Below, piece after piece: positions 35,698 through 44,449 of a DNA stretch of 64,000 nt. The position numbers were made by a program, and so were the translations under genes. The notes under the pieces were generated by a model, which worked only from the letters and a program-made list of their open reading frames with translations, was not told where the DNA came from and did not search any database. This stretch comes from Candidatus Aminicenantota bacterium (lineage in GTDB: Bacteria; Acidobacteriota; Aminicenantia; Aminicenantales; UBA4085). Each line of letters opens with the position of its first letter. The first letter of the stretch is position 1. The stretch spans positions 40,358-104,357 of the forward strand of contig PLMN01000033.1 of the NCBI GenBank assembly GCA_003141555.1, read 5' to 3'.

Positions 35698-37011
35698 TCA
35701 TGCGTTCCGAGATCCGTTGCCGTTCCGGGCGTACGCGTTGAGGTCGAGCAGCCCGTGCCCGGACAGATTGAACAGGATGACCTTTTCCCTTCCTTCGTTC
35801 TTCGCTTTGAGGGCTTCGTCAATCGCTGCCGCGACGGCGTGGGACGACTCCGGCGCGGGCAGAATGCCTTCGGCCTTGAAGAACAAGTGTCCGGCCTCAA
35901 AGATGTGCTCCTGCGGATAGACCCGCGGCTCGATGATCCCGAGCGAGGCGAGATGACTGACGAGCGGGGCCATGCCGTGGTAGCGCAGACCGCCTGCATG
36001 GATCGGCGCCGGAACGAAATCCATCCCCAGTGTGTGCATATAAAGCAGGGGGGTCAAGCCGGCCGTGTCGCCATGATCGTAGCGGAGCTCTCCCTGGGTT
36101 AGAGAGGGACAGGCTTCAGGTTCGACCGCGATGAAGCGGATGGAACGGCCTTCCTTGAGTCTCTTCCGGACGAAAGGAAAAGCGATCCCCCCGAAGTTTG
36201 AGCCGCCTCCGACACAGCCGATAACTACGTCGGGCTCGGCGCCCTGGGCGGCCATCTGAAGGTCGGCTTCCTGTCCAATGACTGTTTGGTGCATAAGAAC
36301 GGCATCGAGGACAGAGCCGAGGGAATATCGCGTCGCAGGACTTTTCACGGCAAGTTCCAACGCTTCGGAAATAGCGATGCCGAGGCTCCCCGGATGATCC
36401 GGGTTCTGGTCATAAAACCTGGCCCCGGATTGGGTCTTCGGACTTGGGCTTTCCTCAACCGAGGCACCAAACATCTCCATGAGGATGCGGCGGCCCGGCT
36501 TCTGCCGATAGCTGACCCGGACCATAAAAACCTTCACCTTGACGCCGAACAGCGCTCCGGCATGGGCCAGGGCTGAACCCCATTGTCCGGCTCCTGTTTC
36601 GGTGACGAGCGTTTCGATGTTCTCTCGGGCGGCCAGATAGGCCTGCATCAGAGCGGTGTTGCTCTTGTGGCTTCCCATGGGCCCAGCGCCTTCATACTTG
36701 TAGAAGATATGGGCCGGAGTTCCCAAGGCCTTCTTCAGGCCCGTAGCATAAATGAGCGGAGTGGGGCGGTATAGAGCGAATATTTCTTGGACAGCGTCGG
36801 GGATGGGGACGAAACGCTCCATGCTCCCTTCATGAGCGATGAATCCTTTCGAGAAGACCGGTTCGAGGTCCTGGGGATTCAAGGGCTGTCTTGTCTCCGG
36901 ATGAAGAGGAGGTTTGGGGAGCGTCGGCAGGTCCGCTTTGATGTTGTAGAAATGAGAAGGTAAGACGTTGGTGTCCCGCGCCGAAAAACGTTTTATCGAA
37001 GACATGTTCAT
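35698..37011 (-). CDS. trpB2: Tryptophan synthase beta-like protein (TrpB2)
   Basis: A 437-residue PLP enzyme of the TrpB2 group, which normally joins serine and indole to tryptophan but often lacks the TrpA-contacting residues of TrpB1. The PLP lysine is Lys116 in GAGPMGSHKSNTA, followed by ETGAGQWGSALA and the phosphate-binding GCVGGGSNFGG. Length is longer than TrpB1 (about 400) and typical of TrpB2. AAAGGAG precedes the ATG. It stands alone: no trpA or other trp gene is in the window, so it could salvage indole or use another nucleophile. Confidence 0.88.
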   Translation of the reverse strand: MNMSSIKRFSARDTNVLPSHFYNIKADLPTLPKPPLHPETRQPLNPQDLEPVFSKGFIAHEGSMERFVPIPDAVQEIFALYRPTPLIYATGLKKALGTPAHIFYKYEGAGPMGSHKSNTALMQAYLAARENIETLVTETGAGQWGSALAHAGALFGVKVKVFMVRVSYRQKPGRRILMEMFGASVEESPSPKTQSGARFYDQNPDHPGSLGIAISEALELAVKSPATRYSLGSVLDAVLMHQTVIGQEADLQMAAQGAEPDVVIGCVGGGSNFGGIAFPFVRKRLKEGRSIRFIAVEPEACPSLTQGELRYDHGDTAGLTPLLYMHTLGMDFVPAPIHAGGLRYHGMAPLVSHLASLGIIEPRVYPQEHIFEAGHLFFKAEGILPAPESSHAVAAAIDEALKAKNEGREKVILFNLSGHGLLDLNAYARNGNGSRNA

Positions 37012-37345
37012 GGAGGATCTCCTTTATTTTGATCTCCCTTAGAAAGGGGAACCCGCGATCGTGCCGAATAAGGCACGACCTTCTCGGGAAAAAATGGAGA
37101 TGTGCGTAGGGTTATAGGGCGGCGGAGTCCGCCCACCAGAACAAGTAAATACGGACACAAGAAGCGCTGGGGGGATTCGCTAAGCTTCCTATGTCAAACA
37201 CGATGGGCGGATGTTAATAAAGAACGAAGCGCCTGTCAAATACTATTTTCAGAAGGAAAAGATGACGGGAACTAGCAGCTCGTCTTGCCGCTTTGAACGG
37301 CGCCATCAAGATCCAGAGTTCAGGTCATGAAAGGAAAGAGTTATT
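37012..37345 (-). promoter_or_regulatory. Promoter and structured leader of trpB2
   Basis: On the minus strand TTGACA (37234-37239) is followed after 17 bases by TAACAT (37211-37216). The roughly 190-base leader holds two stem-loops: arms GGGCGG/CCGCCC at 37117-37134 and TCGTGCC/GGCACGA at 37059-37077. Neither ends in a clear U-run, and no Trp-rich leader peptide was recognised, so attenuation is not established. Confidence 0.45.
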
Positions 37346-37672
37346 ATGGGCAGGGTTCGATTCAGTCCGGAACAGATCATCGGAAAGCTACGTGAAGCCG
37401 AGCTGCTTCTAGGCCAAGGGGCGAACGTCGGAGAAGCCATCCGGAAGCTTGGGGTCTCGGAACAGACTTATTACCGCCGGCGGAAAGAATATGGCGGGAT
37501 GAGAGTCGATCAAGCTCGGCGGCTGAAGGACCTGGACAAGATCTCCTCCGGGGGCCTGATCAAGCCGGCGTCCTTCGGGATCAAGGCCGCGGTCATGGGC
37601 GCGGTCTTGCTCATCCTCAGCGAGGTCGTGAACCTGAACCAGGACGACCGCCGCTCGCAGCTCTCGGGATAA
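37346..37672 (+). pseudogene. Truncated IS3-family OrfA fused to a foreign tail
   Basis: The first 60 codons encode the HTH of an IS3-type OrfA (RFSPEQIIGKLREAELLLGQ, then GVSEQTYYRRRKEYGGM and ARRLKDL). From there the frame continues into unrelated sequence ending with a hydrophobic stretch (AAVMGAVLLILSEVV), apparently the tail of another gene. OrfB is missing and no terminal repeats are visible. A dead, chimeric remnant. Confidence 0.7.
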
Positions 37673-37880
37673 GCCGGGGCTTGCATCCCCCGTCCTCCTC
37701 GATCGGCTCCCTGATTTCGAAGGGGGGAATCCGCGCCGGCCTCCCGGCTTCCATGACGCCTTCCTTTCTCCCTGGATTTCGGATTAGCGTCCCTCCGTCT
37801 CAGGGAAGCGGGCTTGCATTTGTCGGAGGATAGGCTTAACTTAAATTTTTAAAGAAGCTATGCCCGAAAGGAGAACGGCC

Positions 37881-39944
37881 TTGTCGAATAAAACGGCGTT
37901 CCTAACTACCGCCCTTCTAATCCTGATCTTCGCTCTTGGAGCGGCGGCTCCGCAAAAGGCAACGCTTCCCGAGCCCTACCGGAAATGGCTCGAGGAGGAG
38001 GTTGTCTACATCATCACCCCCCTCGAGCGCGATGTCTTCCTGAAGCTCCAGACGGACCGCGAGCGCGATTTGTTCATCGACGCCTTCTGGAAGCACCGCG
38101 ACCCGAACCCCGGGGCGAAGGAGAACTCCTTTAAGACGGAGCATTACAAGCGGATCAACTATGCCAACCACTACTTCGGGCGGACATCCCCCCTGCCCGG
38201 CTGGAAGACCGACCGCGGTCGGATGTACATCATCCTCGGCGAGCCGGGCGACATCCAGCGCTTCTCAAGCGGGCAGGGAGTCTACCCAACCGAGGTCTGG
38301 TTCTACCAGGACAAAGCCGCCCTGGGGCTGGATCCGGGATTCAATCTCCTCTTCTTTCAGGAGCGCGGCCAGGGCGACTACAAGCTCTACAGCCCTTCTA
38401 GAGACGGGCCCCAGGCGCTCTTGACGGCCTACATGGGAGATCCCACCGATTATGCGGCGGCCTTCCAGCGGCTACTGGATATCCAGCCATCCTTGGCCAA
38501 CGTCTCCATGTCGCTTATCCCGGGGGAGGGAAACACCGACATGGGCCAGCCCAGCCTGGCTTCGGACATACTGGTCCAGAAGATCGAGAACCTGCCCCGG
38601 ACCAAAGTCGAGGAGAAATACGCCCAGAAGTTCCTCCAGTTCAAGGATTCCGTGGAGGTCGAATATTCGGCCAACTACCTGGACAGCGACTCCCTGGTCA
38701 GCGTCCTGAGGGATCCGTCGGGGCTCTATTTTGTCCACTACGCCATCGAGCCCAAGCGCCTCTCGGTCGATTCCCTCAACGACAAGTATTTCGCGAATCT
38801 CAAGGTCAACGGCACGGTCACTTCCCCCGAGGGCAGGATGATCTTCCAGTTCGACCGGGCGGTCAAACTCAGCCTGGACGCGGCCCAGACGCGGGCGGCG
38901 GATAAGATGCCGTTCGATTTCCACGACATGTTCCCCCTCATCCCGGGCACGTACGAGATTTCGGTGCTGGTCAAGAACGACAGCTCCAAGGAGTTCACCT
39001 CGCTCGAGCAGAAGGTCGTCATCCCCGGCGCCGCGCCGGCCCTCCAGATGACCGCGCCGATCCTGGGATACAAGACCGGAGCGGCGGACGCCGGCCGGAA
39101 GCGGCTGAAGCCCTTCCAGCTCGGCGCGATCCAGATTTATTGCCAGCCGGGCCGGGTCTTCACCCGGAAGGATACGCTGGCCGTGGGGTTCCAGCTCTTC
39201 GGGCTGACCCCCGCCCAGGCGTCGTCGGCGGCCATTCGCTATGTCATCAGCCGGCCCGGGCAGCCGCCGTTCGAGAAGACGCGCCCGCTCGCGGGATACG
39301 CGGACGCTCCCGACATCCTGGAGTCCTTCCCGCTCGACGATTTTCCCCCCGCGCATTACAACCTCAAGGTGACCGTGGTCGCCGACGGGCGGGAGCTCAT
39401 TTCGGCCACCGACGAGTTCGACGTTTCGCACCAGCCGGACCTGCCCCGGCCCTGGTTCTATTCGCGGCTCATGCCCGAAGCCGCGGACCCGGTCTTCGAT
39501 CAGATTGTCGGGAGCCAGCTCTTGAATTCCGGCCGAACCCGGGAGGCCCTGGCCTACCTGGAGAAGGCCTACCGGCGGACGCCCGATTCGGAGGACGCGG
39601 CCCTGTCCCTGTCCCAGGCCTACATGGCCCTGGGCGAGACGGCCAAGATCCCGCCCCTCCTGACGCCGTTGCTGGCGGCGGCCAAGGCGCCGCAATACGA
39701 GGTCTTCGTCCTTGCCGGGCAGGCCTACGGCAGGCTCGGCGAATGGGCCAAGGCCGTCGATATCCTGAATCAGGCCGTCGGCCGGTTCGGGGTCAACGCC
39801 GTCCTGCTCAACGAGATCGGGGAGAATTATACCCGGCTGGGACAGACCAAGGAGGCGCTGGCGGCGCTCGAGAAATCCCTGGAGATCAATCCCCAGCAGC
39901 CCGAGATCCGGGCGAAGGTCGCCGCCCTGAAGGAGATAAAATGA
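37881..39944 (+). CDS. GWxTD-domain protein with C-terminal TPRs
   Basis: A 687-residue exported protein. The open frame begins at an ATG (37860), but TTG at 37881 has AAAGGAG 7 bases upstream and gives a cleaner signal peptide (SNKTAFLTTALLILIFALG). Residues 30-135 form the GWxTD domain (GWKTDRGRMYIILGEPGDIQRF), named for that motif and common in Acidobacteria-like lineages; its function is unknown. The middle is beta-rich. The last 130 residues are TPRs (LAYLEKAYRRTPDSEDAALSLSQAYMALGETAKI and following). Confidence 0.82.
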   Translation: MSNKTAFLTTALLILIFALGAAAPQKATLPEPYRKWLEEEVVYIITPLERDVFLKLQTDRERDLFIDAFWKHRDPNPGAKENSFKTEHYKRINYANHYFGRTSPLPGWKTDRGRMYIILGEPGDIQRFSSGQGVYPTEVWFYQDKAALGLDPGFNLLFFQERGQGDYKLYSPSRDGPQALLTAYMGDPTDYAAAFQRLLDIQPSLANVSMSLIPGEGNTDMGQPSLASDILVQKIENLPRTKVEEKYAQKFLQFKDSVEVEYSANYLDSDSLVSVLRDPSGLYFVHYAIEPKRLSVDSLNDKYFANLKVNGTVTSPEGRMIFQFDRAVKLSLDAAQTRAADKMPFDFHDMFPLIPGTYEISVLVKNDSSKEFTSLEQKVVIPGAAPALQMTAPILGYKTGAADAGRKRLKPFQLGAIQIYCQPGRVFTRKDTLAVGFQLFGLTPAQASSAAIRYVISRPGQPPFEKTRPLAGYADAPDILESFPLDDFPPAHYNLKVTVVADGRELISATDEFDVSHQPDLPRPWFYSRLMPEAADPVFDQIVGSQLLNSGRTREALAYLEKAYRRTPDSEDAALSLSQAYMALGETAKIPPLLTPLLAAAKAPQYEVFVLAGQAYGRLGEWAKAVDILNQAVGRFGVNAVLLNEIGENYTRLGQTKEALAALEKSLEINPQQPEIRAKVAALKEIK

Positions 39945-40093
39945 ACACCCGACTCCGCGCCGCCGCGGCCTTCCTCTTGTATAATCTGGAGAGCAAGCTC
40001 GACCCTGTTAATGCGTCGGCGATCCTCGACTGGTTGAGTATGAACGGCCGGTTCATTATCTGTGAGGGGAGGTCGTATCGGAGCAGGAAATGA
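39942..40093 (+). pseudogene. Chimeric frame ending in an IS21 IstB C-terminal remnant
   Basis: A 50-codon frame overlapping the GWxTD stop by ATGA. It begins like a signal peptide (MNTRLRAAAAFLL), which suggests the start of a lost secreted-protein gene, then turns into SAILDWLSMNGRFIICEGRS, resembling the end of IS21 IstB ATPases (SAILDRLLHH...I.G.SYR). Interpreted as an IS21 scar that truncated the downstream gene. Confidence 0.5.
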
Positions 40094-40291
40094 GACCCGA
40101 GAGCCCCAGCGAGAATCCTACGCGCCCCGAGCCTAATAAAGAGGGAAGAGTCTCGGGCTTGCCCTTTTTCGCACGACGCCACCGTCGCCGCTTTTGGCTC
40201 CCTTCTGATCGTCGCCTATAGATAGTAGGAGAGGAGATATCGTAAACTCTTTTCGATCGGCAAACCGAAAAAGAGGAGGAATCTTACTACG

Positions 40292-40387
40292 ATGGCTCAA
40301 GGGCATTATAGGACACCGTTCAAGAAAGCGTTATTGCAGTTCATCACGGAGTCGGATCCCTTCCCGGTCATGTGTGTAACAGAATAG
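40292..40387 (+). pseudogene. N-terminal remnant of an IS256-family transposase
   Basis: Thirty-one codons with a good ribosome site (GAGGAGGAATC) encode MAQGHYRTPFKKALLQFITE, which resembles the N-terminus of IS256 (mutator-type) transposases; a stop follows soon after. Its 3' end coincides with the tRNA flank repeat at 40356, so the transposase was cut off there. The rest of 40094-40463 holds no gene. Confidence 0.5.
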
Positions 40388-40410
40388 GTTGAAAAACGCT
40401 GAAACTATGG
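40356..40410 (-). repeat. tRNA 3'-flank repeat, copy next to tRNA-Val (weaker)
   Basis: On the minus strand, downstream of tRNA-Val, the pattern TTTCAGCG ... TCTGTTACACACATGACCGG then GAAGGG resembles the motif found after tRNA-Asp. The TGTTAC core is 86 bases from the discriminator base, compared with 74 in the two best copies. The match is looser than the others. Confidence 0.5.
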
Positions 40411-40463
40411 TATTGGGGCTGAAAAGAGAACCAACCAAAAAACCTTACCGGCCTTGAAAAATC

Positions 40464-40538
40464 TGGTGGGCGGTGCAGGATTTGAACCTGCGGCCACCGG
40501 CGTGTAAAACCGATGCTCTACCGCTGAGCTAACCGCCC
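40464..40538 (-). tRNA. tRNA-Val (anticodon TAC)
   Basis: A complete 75-base tRNA with encoded CCA. Acceptor GGGCGGT pairs with ACCGCCC, D-arm GCTC...GAGC, anticodon loop TTTACAC, T-arm GCAGG-TTCAAAT-CCTGC. A TATAAT box lies on the minus strand at 40550-40555, about 12 bases upstream of the mature end. Its 3' 43 bases are duplicated at 11202. Confidence 0.95.
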
Positions 40539-40861
40539 GGTCCGCCTATATTATAACAAAAGAGCTCTCCGTTGCCATGTCTTGGCCTCGGTGCGCATCG
40601 GAGCAAGGTTGATATCCGGGTGCCTTCAAAGGGGGATTTTTTCTTTGGGGCTTGACTTTCTAAAGAATTGAAATAAATTAGTAATGTTCTCTTGTGCCGG
40701 CTGGAGAGAGCCCCACCTTATGATTCCCATCACCCCCCCTTTTGCTGACAACAGCCGGCCTCTCTTCCCCCGGATTCGAAGGGGGATCGCGGGGGTGAGC
40801 CGTCACCGTCCTTCGGAACGGGTTCTTTCTCCCGCCATCTCCGGGACATGAAAATCGGCGT

Positions 40862-40890
40862 TTGACATAACCGTATTCCTATGTTAGCCT
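40862..40890 (+). promoter_or_regulatory. Promoter of the rplU operon
   Basis: TTGACA followed after 17 bases by TAGCCT, about 45 bases upstream of rplU. The interval 40539-40861 holds no gene. Confidence 0.5.
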
Positions 40891-40935
40891 TATGAGCCTG
40901 TTTTTTATCTCCGTCTGAAGAGAAGGTCAAATAAG

Positions 40936-41493
40936 ATGTTTGCTGTAATCAAAACCGGCGGAAAGCAGTACGTCGTCAAGGAAGGCGACATCCTCAGCAT
41001 CGAGAAGCTGGACGTCGAGCCCGGCCAGAGACTCCTCTTCGGCGTCCTTCTCGTCGAAGCCGACGACCGGACGCTCATCGGCACGCCTCTCGTCGACACT
41101 GCGGCGGTCGTGGCCGAAGTCCTCAAGACCTACAAGGACGAAAAGGTTCTCGTCTTCAAGAAGAAGCGCCGGAAGCAGTACCGGCGGACCCGCGGCCACC
41201 GGCAGCTGCTGACCGAGGTCAAGATTGAGAAAATCTACCCCGATACGACGTCCCTCCCCGCGGAATCGCTCAAGTTCGAGACCGTGAAGAAGGGAGCTCC
41301 CGCGGCCGAAGCTCCGGCCCCGGCGCCGGTCAAGGCGAAAAGAGCGGCTAAGCCGCCGAAGCCGAAGGTCGAGCCCGAAGAACCTCCCGTCAAGGTGAAG
41401 AAGGGCGGCAAGCCGAAAGCCAAAGCGGCGGCCAAATCCGCCCCCGCCGGAAAGCCGAAAGCCGGGGCGAAGAAGGCCGGAACGCCGAGGTAA
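40936..41493 (+). CDS. rplU: Ribosomal protein bL21 with a long basic Ala/Pro/Lys-rich tail
   Basis: The first 102 residues are a normal bL21 ([40 protein letters not shown]), a large-subunit protein bound to 23S rRNA. After IEKI the protein continues for about 83 residues of Lys/Ala/Pro-rich low-complexity sequence, including [20 protein letters not shown]; standard bL21 ends near residue 103. The tail probably stays disordered and contacts RNA. First gene of an eight-gene operon and followed by rpmA after 17 bases, the universal order. Confidence 0.95.
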   Translation: MFAVIKTGGKQYVVKEGDILSIEKLDVEPGQRLLFGVLLVEADDRTLIGTPLVDTAAVVAEVLKTYKDEKVLVFKKKRRKQYRRTRGHRQLLTEVKIEKIYPDTTSLPAESLKFETVKKGAPAAEAPAPAPVKAKRAAKPPKPKVEPEEPPVKVKKGGKPKAKAAAKSAPAGKPKAGAKKAGTPR

Positions 41494-41510
41494 GACAAAG
41501 GAGATCCGCA

Positions 41511-41765
41511 ATGGCCCACAAGAAAGCAAGCGGCGGCGCGCGCAACGGACGCGACAGCCAATCGAAGCGGCTGGGCGTCAAGGAATACGGCGGCGAGCTG
41601 GTGAAGGCCGGCTCCATCCTCGTCCGGCAGCGGGGGACCCCGTTCAAGCCCGGCACCAACGTCGGCCGCGGCCAGGACGATACCCTGTTCGCCAAGATCG
41701 CCGGCAAGGTCCGGTTCGTCAAGAAGGGCGCGAAGGGGACGATCGTCTCCATCCTTCCCGTCTAG
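41511..41765 (+). CDS. rpmA: Ribosomal protein bL27
   Basis: An 84-residue bL27: [60 protein letters not shown]. It lies near the peptidyl-transferase centre. The N-terminus lacks the cleavable extension seen in Firmicutes. Ribosome site AAAGGAG. Standard rplU-rpmA-obgE order. Confidence 0.97.
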   Translation: MAHKKASGGARNGRDSQSKRLGVKEYGGELVKAGSILVRQRGTPFKPGTNVGRGQDDTLFAKIAGKVRFVKKGAKGTIVSILPV

Positions 41766-41858
41766 CGGAGGCCCGAAACATCACCCCGATTCTCGTCCGC
41801 CGGGAACGGCCCTCCCTCCCGCTTTGTTCTTGCCTCGTCCCGGGCGCCGAATTTTCCC

Positions 41859-42890
41859 ATGTTCATTGATCAAGTCAGAGTGTCCCTCCAGGCCGGCAAG
41901 GGCGGCGACGGCTGCGTCAGCTTCCGCCGCGAGATGGGCGTGCCCAAGGGCGGCCCGGACGGCGGGCACGGCGGGAACGGGGGAAGCATCGATTTCCTGT
42001 CGGACGAAGGGCTGAACTCCCTCGTTTATTTCCGGTTCCATCCGATCAACAAGGCCCGCAACGGCGCGCCCGGCGAAGGGGCCAACCGGACGGGCAAGCG
42101 TGGGGCGGACCTCACCCTCAGCGTCCCGGTCGGCACCGTGGTCAAGGACGAGGCGACGGGCGAGATCCTCCACGACTTCCTCAAGTCCGGCGAGAAGTTC
42201 CGGGCGGCCAAGGGGGGCAAGGGCGGTCGGGGCAACGCCTCATTCGCCTCGGCGACCCACCAAGTGCCGCGCGAGCACGAGAAGGGCCGGCCGGGCGAGG
42301 CGAAGGAGCTTTTCCTCGAGCTCAAGATGATCGCCGACGCGGGCCTGGTCGGCTTCCCGAACGTCGGCAAGTCCACCCTTCTCTCCAAGATCTCCGCCGC
42401 CCGGCCCGTGATCGCGGATTACCCCTTCACGACGCTCATCCCGAACCTCGGCGTGGTCTACGTCGGCTCCGATGAGAGCTTCGTGGCGGCCGACATCCCC
42501 GGGCTCATCGAGGGCGCCCACCTCGGCCACGGGCTGGGCGTCCAGTTCCTGAAGCACGTCGAGCGGACGAAGCTCCTGGTCCATATCATCGACGTCTCGC
42601 CCTATTCCGGCCGCGACCCCGTCGCGGATTTCGAGGTCGTGATGCGGGAGATCCGGGAATTCAACCCCGGCCTGGCCAAGCGGAAGCAGGTCTTGGTCGC
42701 CAACAAAATCGACCTTCTCGGCGAGGACATGTCGCGGCTCGAGGCCGTCCGGGCGCTCGCCGCCCGCAAGAAGCTCGGCTTTTTCGCCATTTCGGCCGCG
42801 AAAGGCGAAGGGCTGAAACAGCTGACGGCGGCCGTCGGGGCCAAGATCCGGGAGCTGAAAAAGAAGGATGCCGGCGGGGAGGGGCGATGA
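41859..42890 (+). CDS. obgE: Obg-family GTPase ObgE/CgtA
   Basis: A 343-residue ribosome-assembly GTPase. The glycine-rich Obg fold is at the start (VSLQAGKGGDGCVSFRREMG, GPDGGHGGNGGS). G-domain motifs follow: GFPNVGKSTLLSKIS, a Thr-containing switch (YPFTTLIPNLG), DIPGLIEGAH and NKIDLLG. The OCT C-terminal domain of Bacillus-type Obg is absent, as in many Gram-negatives. The start has no obvious ribosome site. It overlaps nadD by the ATGA. Confidence 0.95.
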   Translation: MFIDQVRVSLQAGKGGDGCVSFRREMGVPKGGPDGGHGGNGGSIDFLSDEGLNSLVYFRFHPINKARNGAPGEGANRTGKRGADLTLSVPVGTVVKDEATGEILHDFLKSGEKFRAAKGGKGGRGNASFASATHQVPREHEKGRPGEAKELFLELKMIADAGLVGFPNVGKSTLLSKISAARPVIADYPFTTLIPNLGVVYVGSDESFVAADIPGLIEGAHLGHGLGVQFLKHVERTKLLVHIIDVSPYSGRDPVADFEVVMREIREFNPGLAKRKQVLVANKIDLLGEDMSRLEAVRALAARKKLGFFAISAAKGEGLKQLTAAVGAKIRELKKKDAGGEGR

Positions 42891-43558
42891 CCCGGAAGGA
42901 GCGGATCGGCGTTTTCGGCGGCACGTTCAACCCGATCCACACCGGCCACGTCAGGGCGGCGGCCGAGGTTCGGGCCCGCTTTTCGCTCGACCGCGTCCTG
43001 TTCGTGCCGTCCTTCATCCCGCCCCACAAGGAGACCGCCGAGATCGCCTCGCCGGGCGACCGGATGGCCATGGTCAAGCTCGCCCTCCGGCGCTTTCGGA
43101 GGCTCGTGCCCAGCCCGATCGAGATCGAGGCCGGGGGGACATCCTATTCCATCATCACCCTGGGCAAAATCCGGCGCCTGTATCCCGGCGCGCGGATCTT
43201 CTTCATCCTGGGCGCGGACGCATTCCGCGAAATCGAGACGTGGCGCGAATGGCGGCGCGTCCTGGAGCGGTGCCTGTTCATCGTCACGACCCGGCCTGGA
43301 AGCCGGCTCGCCGTGGCCCGGGCCGCGCTCCCTCCCGAATACCGGAGGGGGGTCTTCGAGGTTACGCCGGCGACCCGGATCCGGGAGGAACTGTTGTCGT
43401 CCCAAAGGATCTTCCTGACCCCGATCTCCGCGGTCGACGTCTCGTCCACCGAGATCCGATCCCGCGTCCGGCGGGGCGCGCCGATCCGGGGGCTCGTCCC
43501 AGCGCCGGTCGCACGGTACATCGCCGAGCGGGGCCTCTATAGGACGCGGACATCCTGA
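42887..43558 (+). CDS. nadD: Nicotinate-nucleotide adenylyltransferase
   Basis: A 223-residue nucleotidyltransferase that adenylates nicotinate mononucleotide in NAD synthesis. The signature GVFGGTFNPIHTGHV carries the T/HxGH nucleotide-binding motif, FVPSFIPPHKE is the substrate loop, and VSSTEIRSRVRRG is the ISSTxxR motif. The position between obgE and rsfS is the usual order. nadE lies in the same window at 46890. Confidence 0.93.
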   Translation: MTRKERIGVFGGTFNPIHTGHVRAAAEVRARFSLDRVLFVPSFIPPHKETAEIASPGDRMAMVKLALRRFRRLVPSPIEIEAGGTSYSIITLGKIRRLYPGARIFFILGADAFREIETWREWRRVLERCLFIVTTRPGSRLAVARAALPPEYRRGVFEVTPATRIREELLSSQRIFLTPISAVDVSSTEIRSRVRRGAPIRGLVPAPVARYIAERGLYRTRTS

Positions 43559-43564
43559 CATCCC

Positions 43565-43960
43565 ATGACATCATCCATCGAGGCGCACATGGAACCGACA
43601 TCAACCAAGAAAGTCACGAAGCGGAGCCTGCCGGTCGAAGTCCGGACGGCGGTCAAGGCCGCGCAATCCAAGAAGGGGGAGGATATCTGCGTCCTCGACC
43701 TGAGGGCGGCTTCGACGTTCACCGACTATTTCCTCATCATGGAGGGCGGATCCTCCCGCCAGAACGCCGCCCTCGCGGAGGCGGTCGGCCGTGAGCTCAA
43801 GGGGCTCGGCGTGCGGCCGATCGGCGTCGAGGGGACGACCCACGGCGAATGGATCCTCATGGACTATGGCTTCATCGTCGTCCATGTCTTCTCTCGGGCG
43901 GCCCGCGAGTATTACGCCCTCGAAAAGCTCTGGGGCGACGTCCCGAAATTCGAGTACTGA
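43565..43960 (+). CDS. rsfS: Ribosome silencing factor RsfS
   Basis: A 131-residue RsfS/Iojap protein, which binds bL14 and blocks subunit joining in starvation. Core: GEDICVLDLRAASTFTDYFL, then IMEGGSSRQNAALAEAV, GEWILMDYGFIVVHVFS and ALEKLWGDVP. The start is uncertain: an internal ATG at 43589 would remove eight residues, and neither has a clear ribosome site. Confidence 0.93.
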   Translation: MTSSIEAHMEPTSTKKVTKRSLPVEVRTAVKAAQSKKGEDICVLDLRAASTFTDYFLIMEGGSSRQNAALAEAVGRELKGLGVRPIGVEGTTHGEWILMDYGFIVVHVFSRAAREYYALEKLWGDVPKFEY

Positions 43961-43981
43961 CCGCCGGCCGTCCGCGGCTCC

Positions 43982-44449
43982 ATGGACATCAAGCTCCTCT
44001 GGCCCGGGAAGACGAAGAACGCCGCGATCCGGGATCTTCAGGAGTTTTACCTGAAGAGAATCGGGGAGCTGGCTTCCTGCCGGATCGTCGAGACCGCCGA
44101 GGCGCGGGGCCTCGCCGAGCGGTTCGGCCCCAAGATCAAAGAAATCGAGGCCCGGGGGCTTGAAAAACATTTCAAAGATGATTATATTGTCTGCCTCTTT
44201 GACGGAGGTCTGGAAATGTCCTCGGGGGAATTCGCCCGGTTCCTGGAGAAGACGTCGGCCGGATCGGCCCGGACGGTGGCCTTCGTCGTGGGGGGATTCC
44301 TGGGGCTTGATCCCCGGGTGATGGACCGCGCCCAGGCCCGGATCTCGCTGTCCCGGATGACGTTTTCGCACGAGCTGTGCCGGGTCATGCTGATGGAGCA
44401 GATCTACCGCTCGATCTCGATCCTGAAAGGAAGACAGTATGCCAAATAA
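43982..44449 (+). CDS. rlmH: 23S rRNA (pseudouridine1915-N3)-methyltransferase
   Basis: A 155-residue SPOUT methyltransferase. AFVVGGFLGLD supplies the SAM knot and RISLSRMTFSHELCRVMLME-type helix plus the C-terminal YRSISILKGRQYAK match RlmH. It modifies helix 69 of 23S rRNA. It overlaps the start of the next gene by 11 bases. Confidence 0.93.
   Translation: MDIKLLWPGKTKNAAIRDLQEFYLKRIGELASCRIVETAEARGLAERFGPKIKEIEARGLEKHFKDDYIVCLFDGGLEMSSGEFARFLEKTSAGSARTVAFVVGGFLGLDPRVMDRAQARISLSRMTFSHELCRVMLMEQIYRSISILKGRQYAK

Noticed and set aside
37117..37141. CCGCCCACCAG resembling the tRNA-Val 3' end
   Set aside because: Only 11 bases match and they form one arm of a local hairpin; no T-arm precedes them.
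37012..37204. Trp attenuator upstream of trpB2
   Set aside because: Two hairpins are present, but no leader peptide with Trp codons and no U-run terminator were found.
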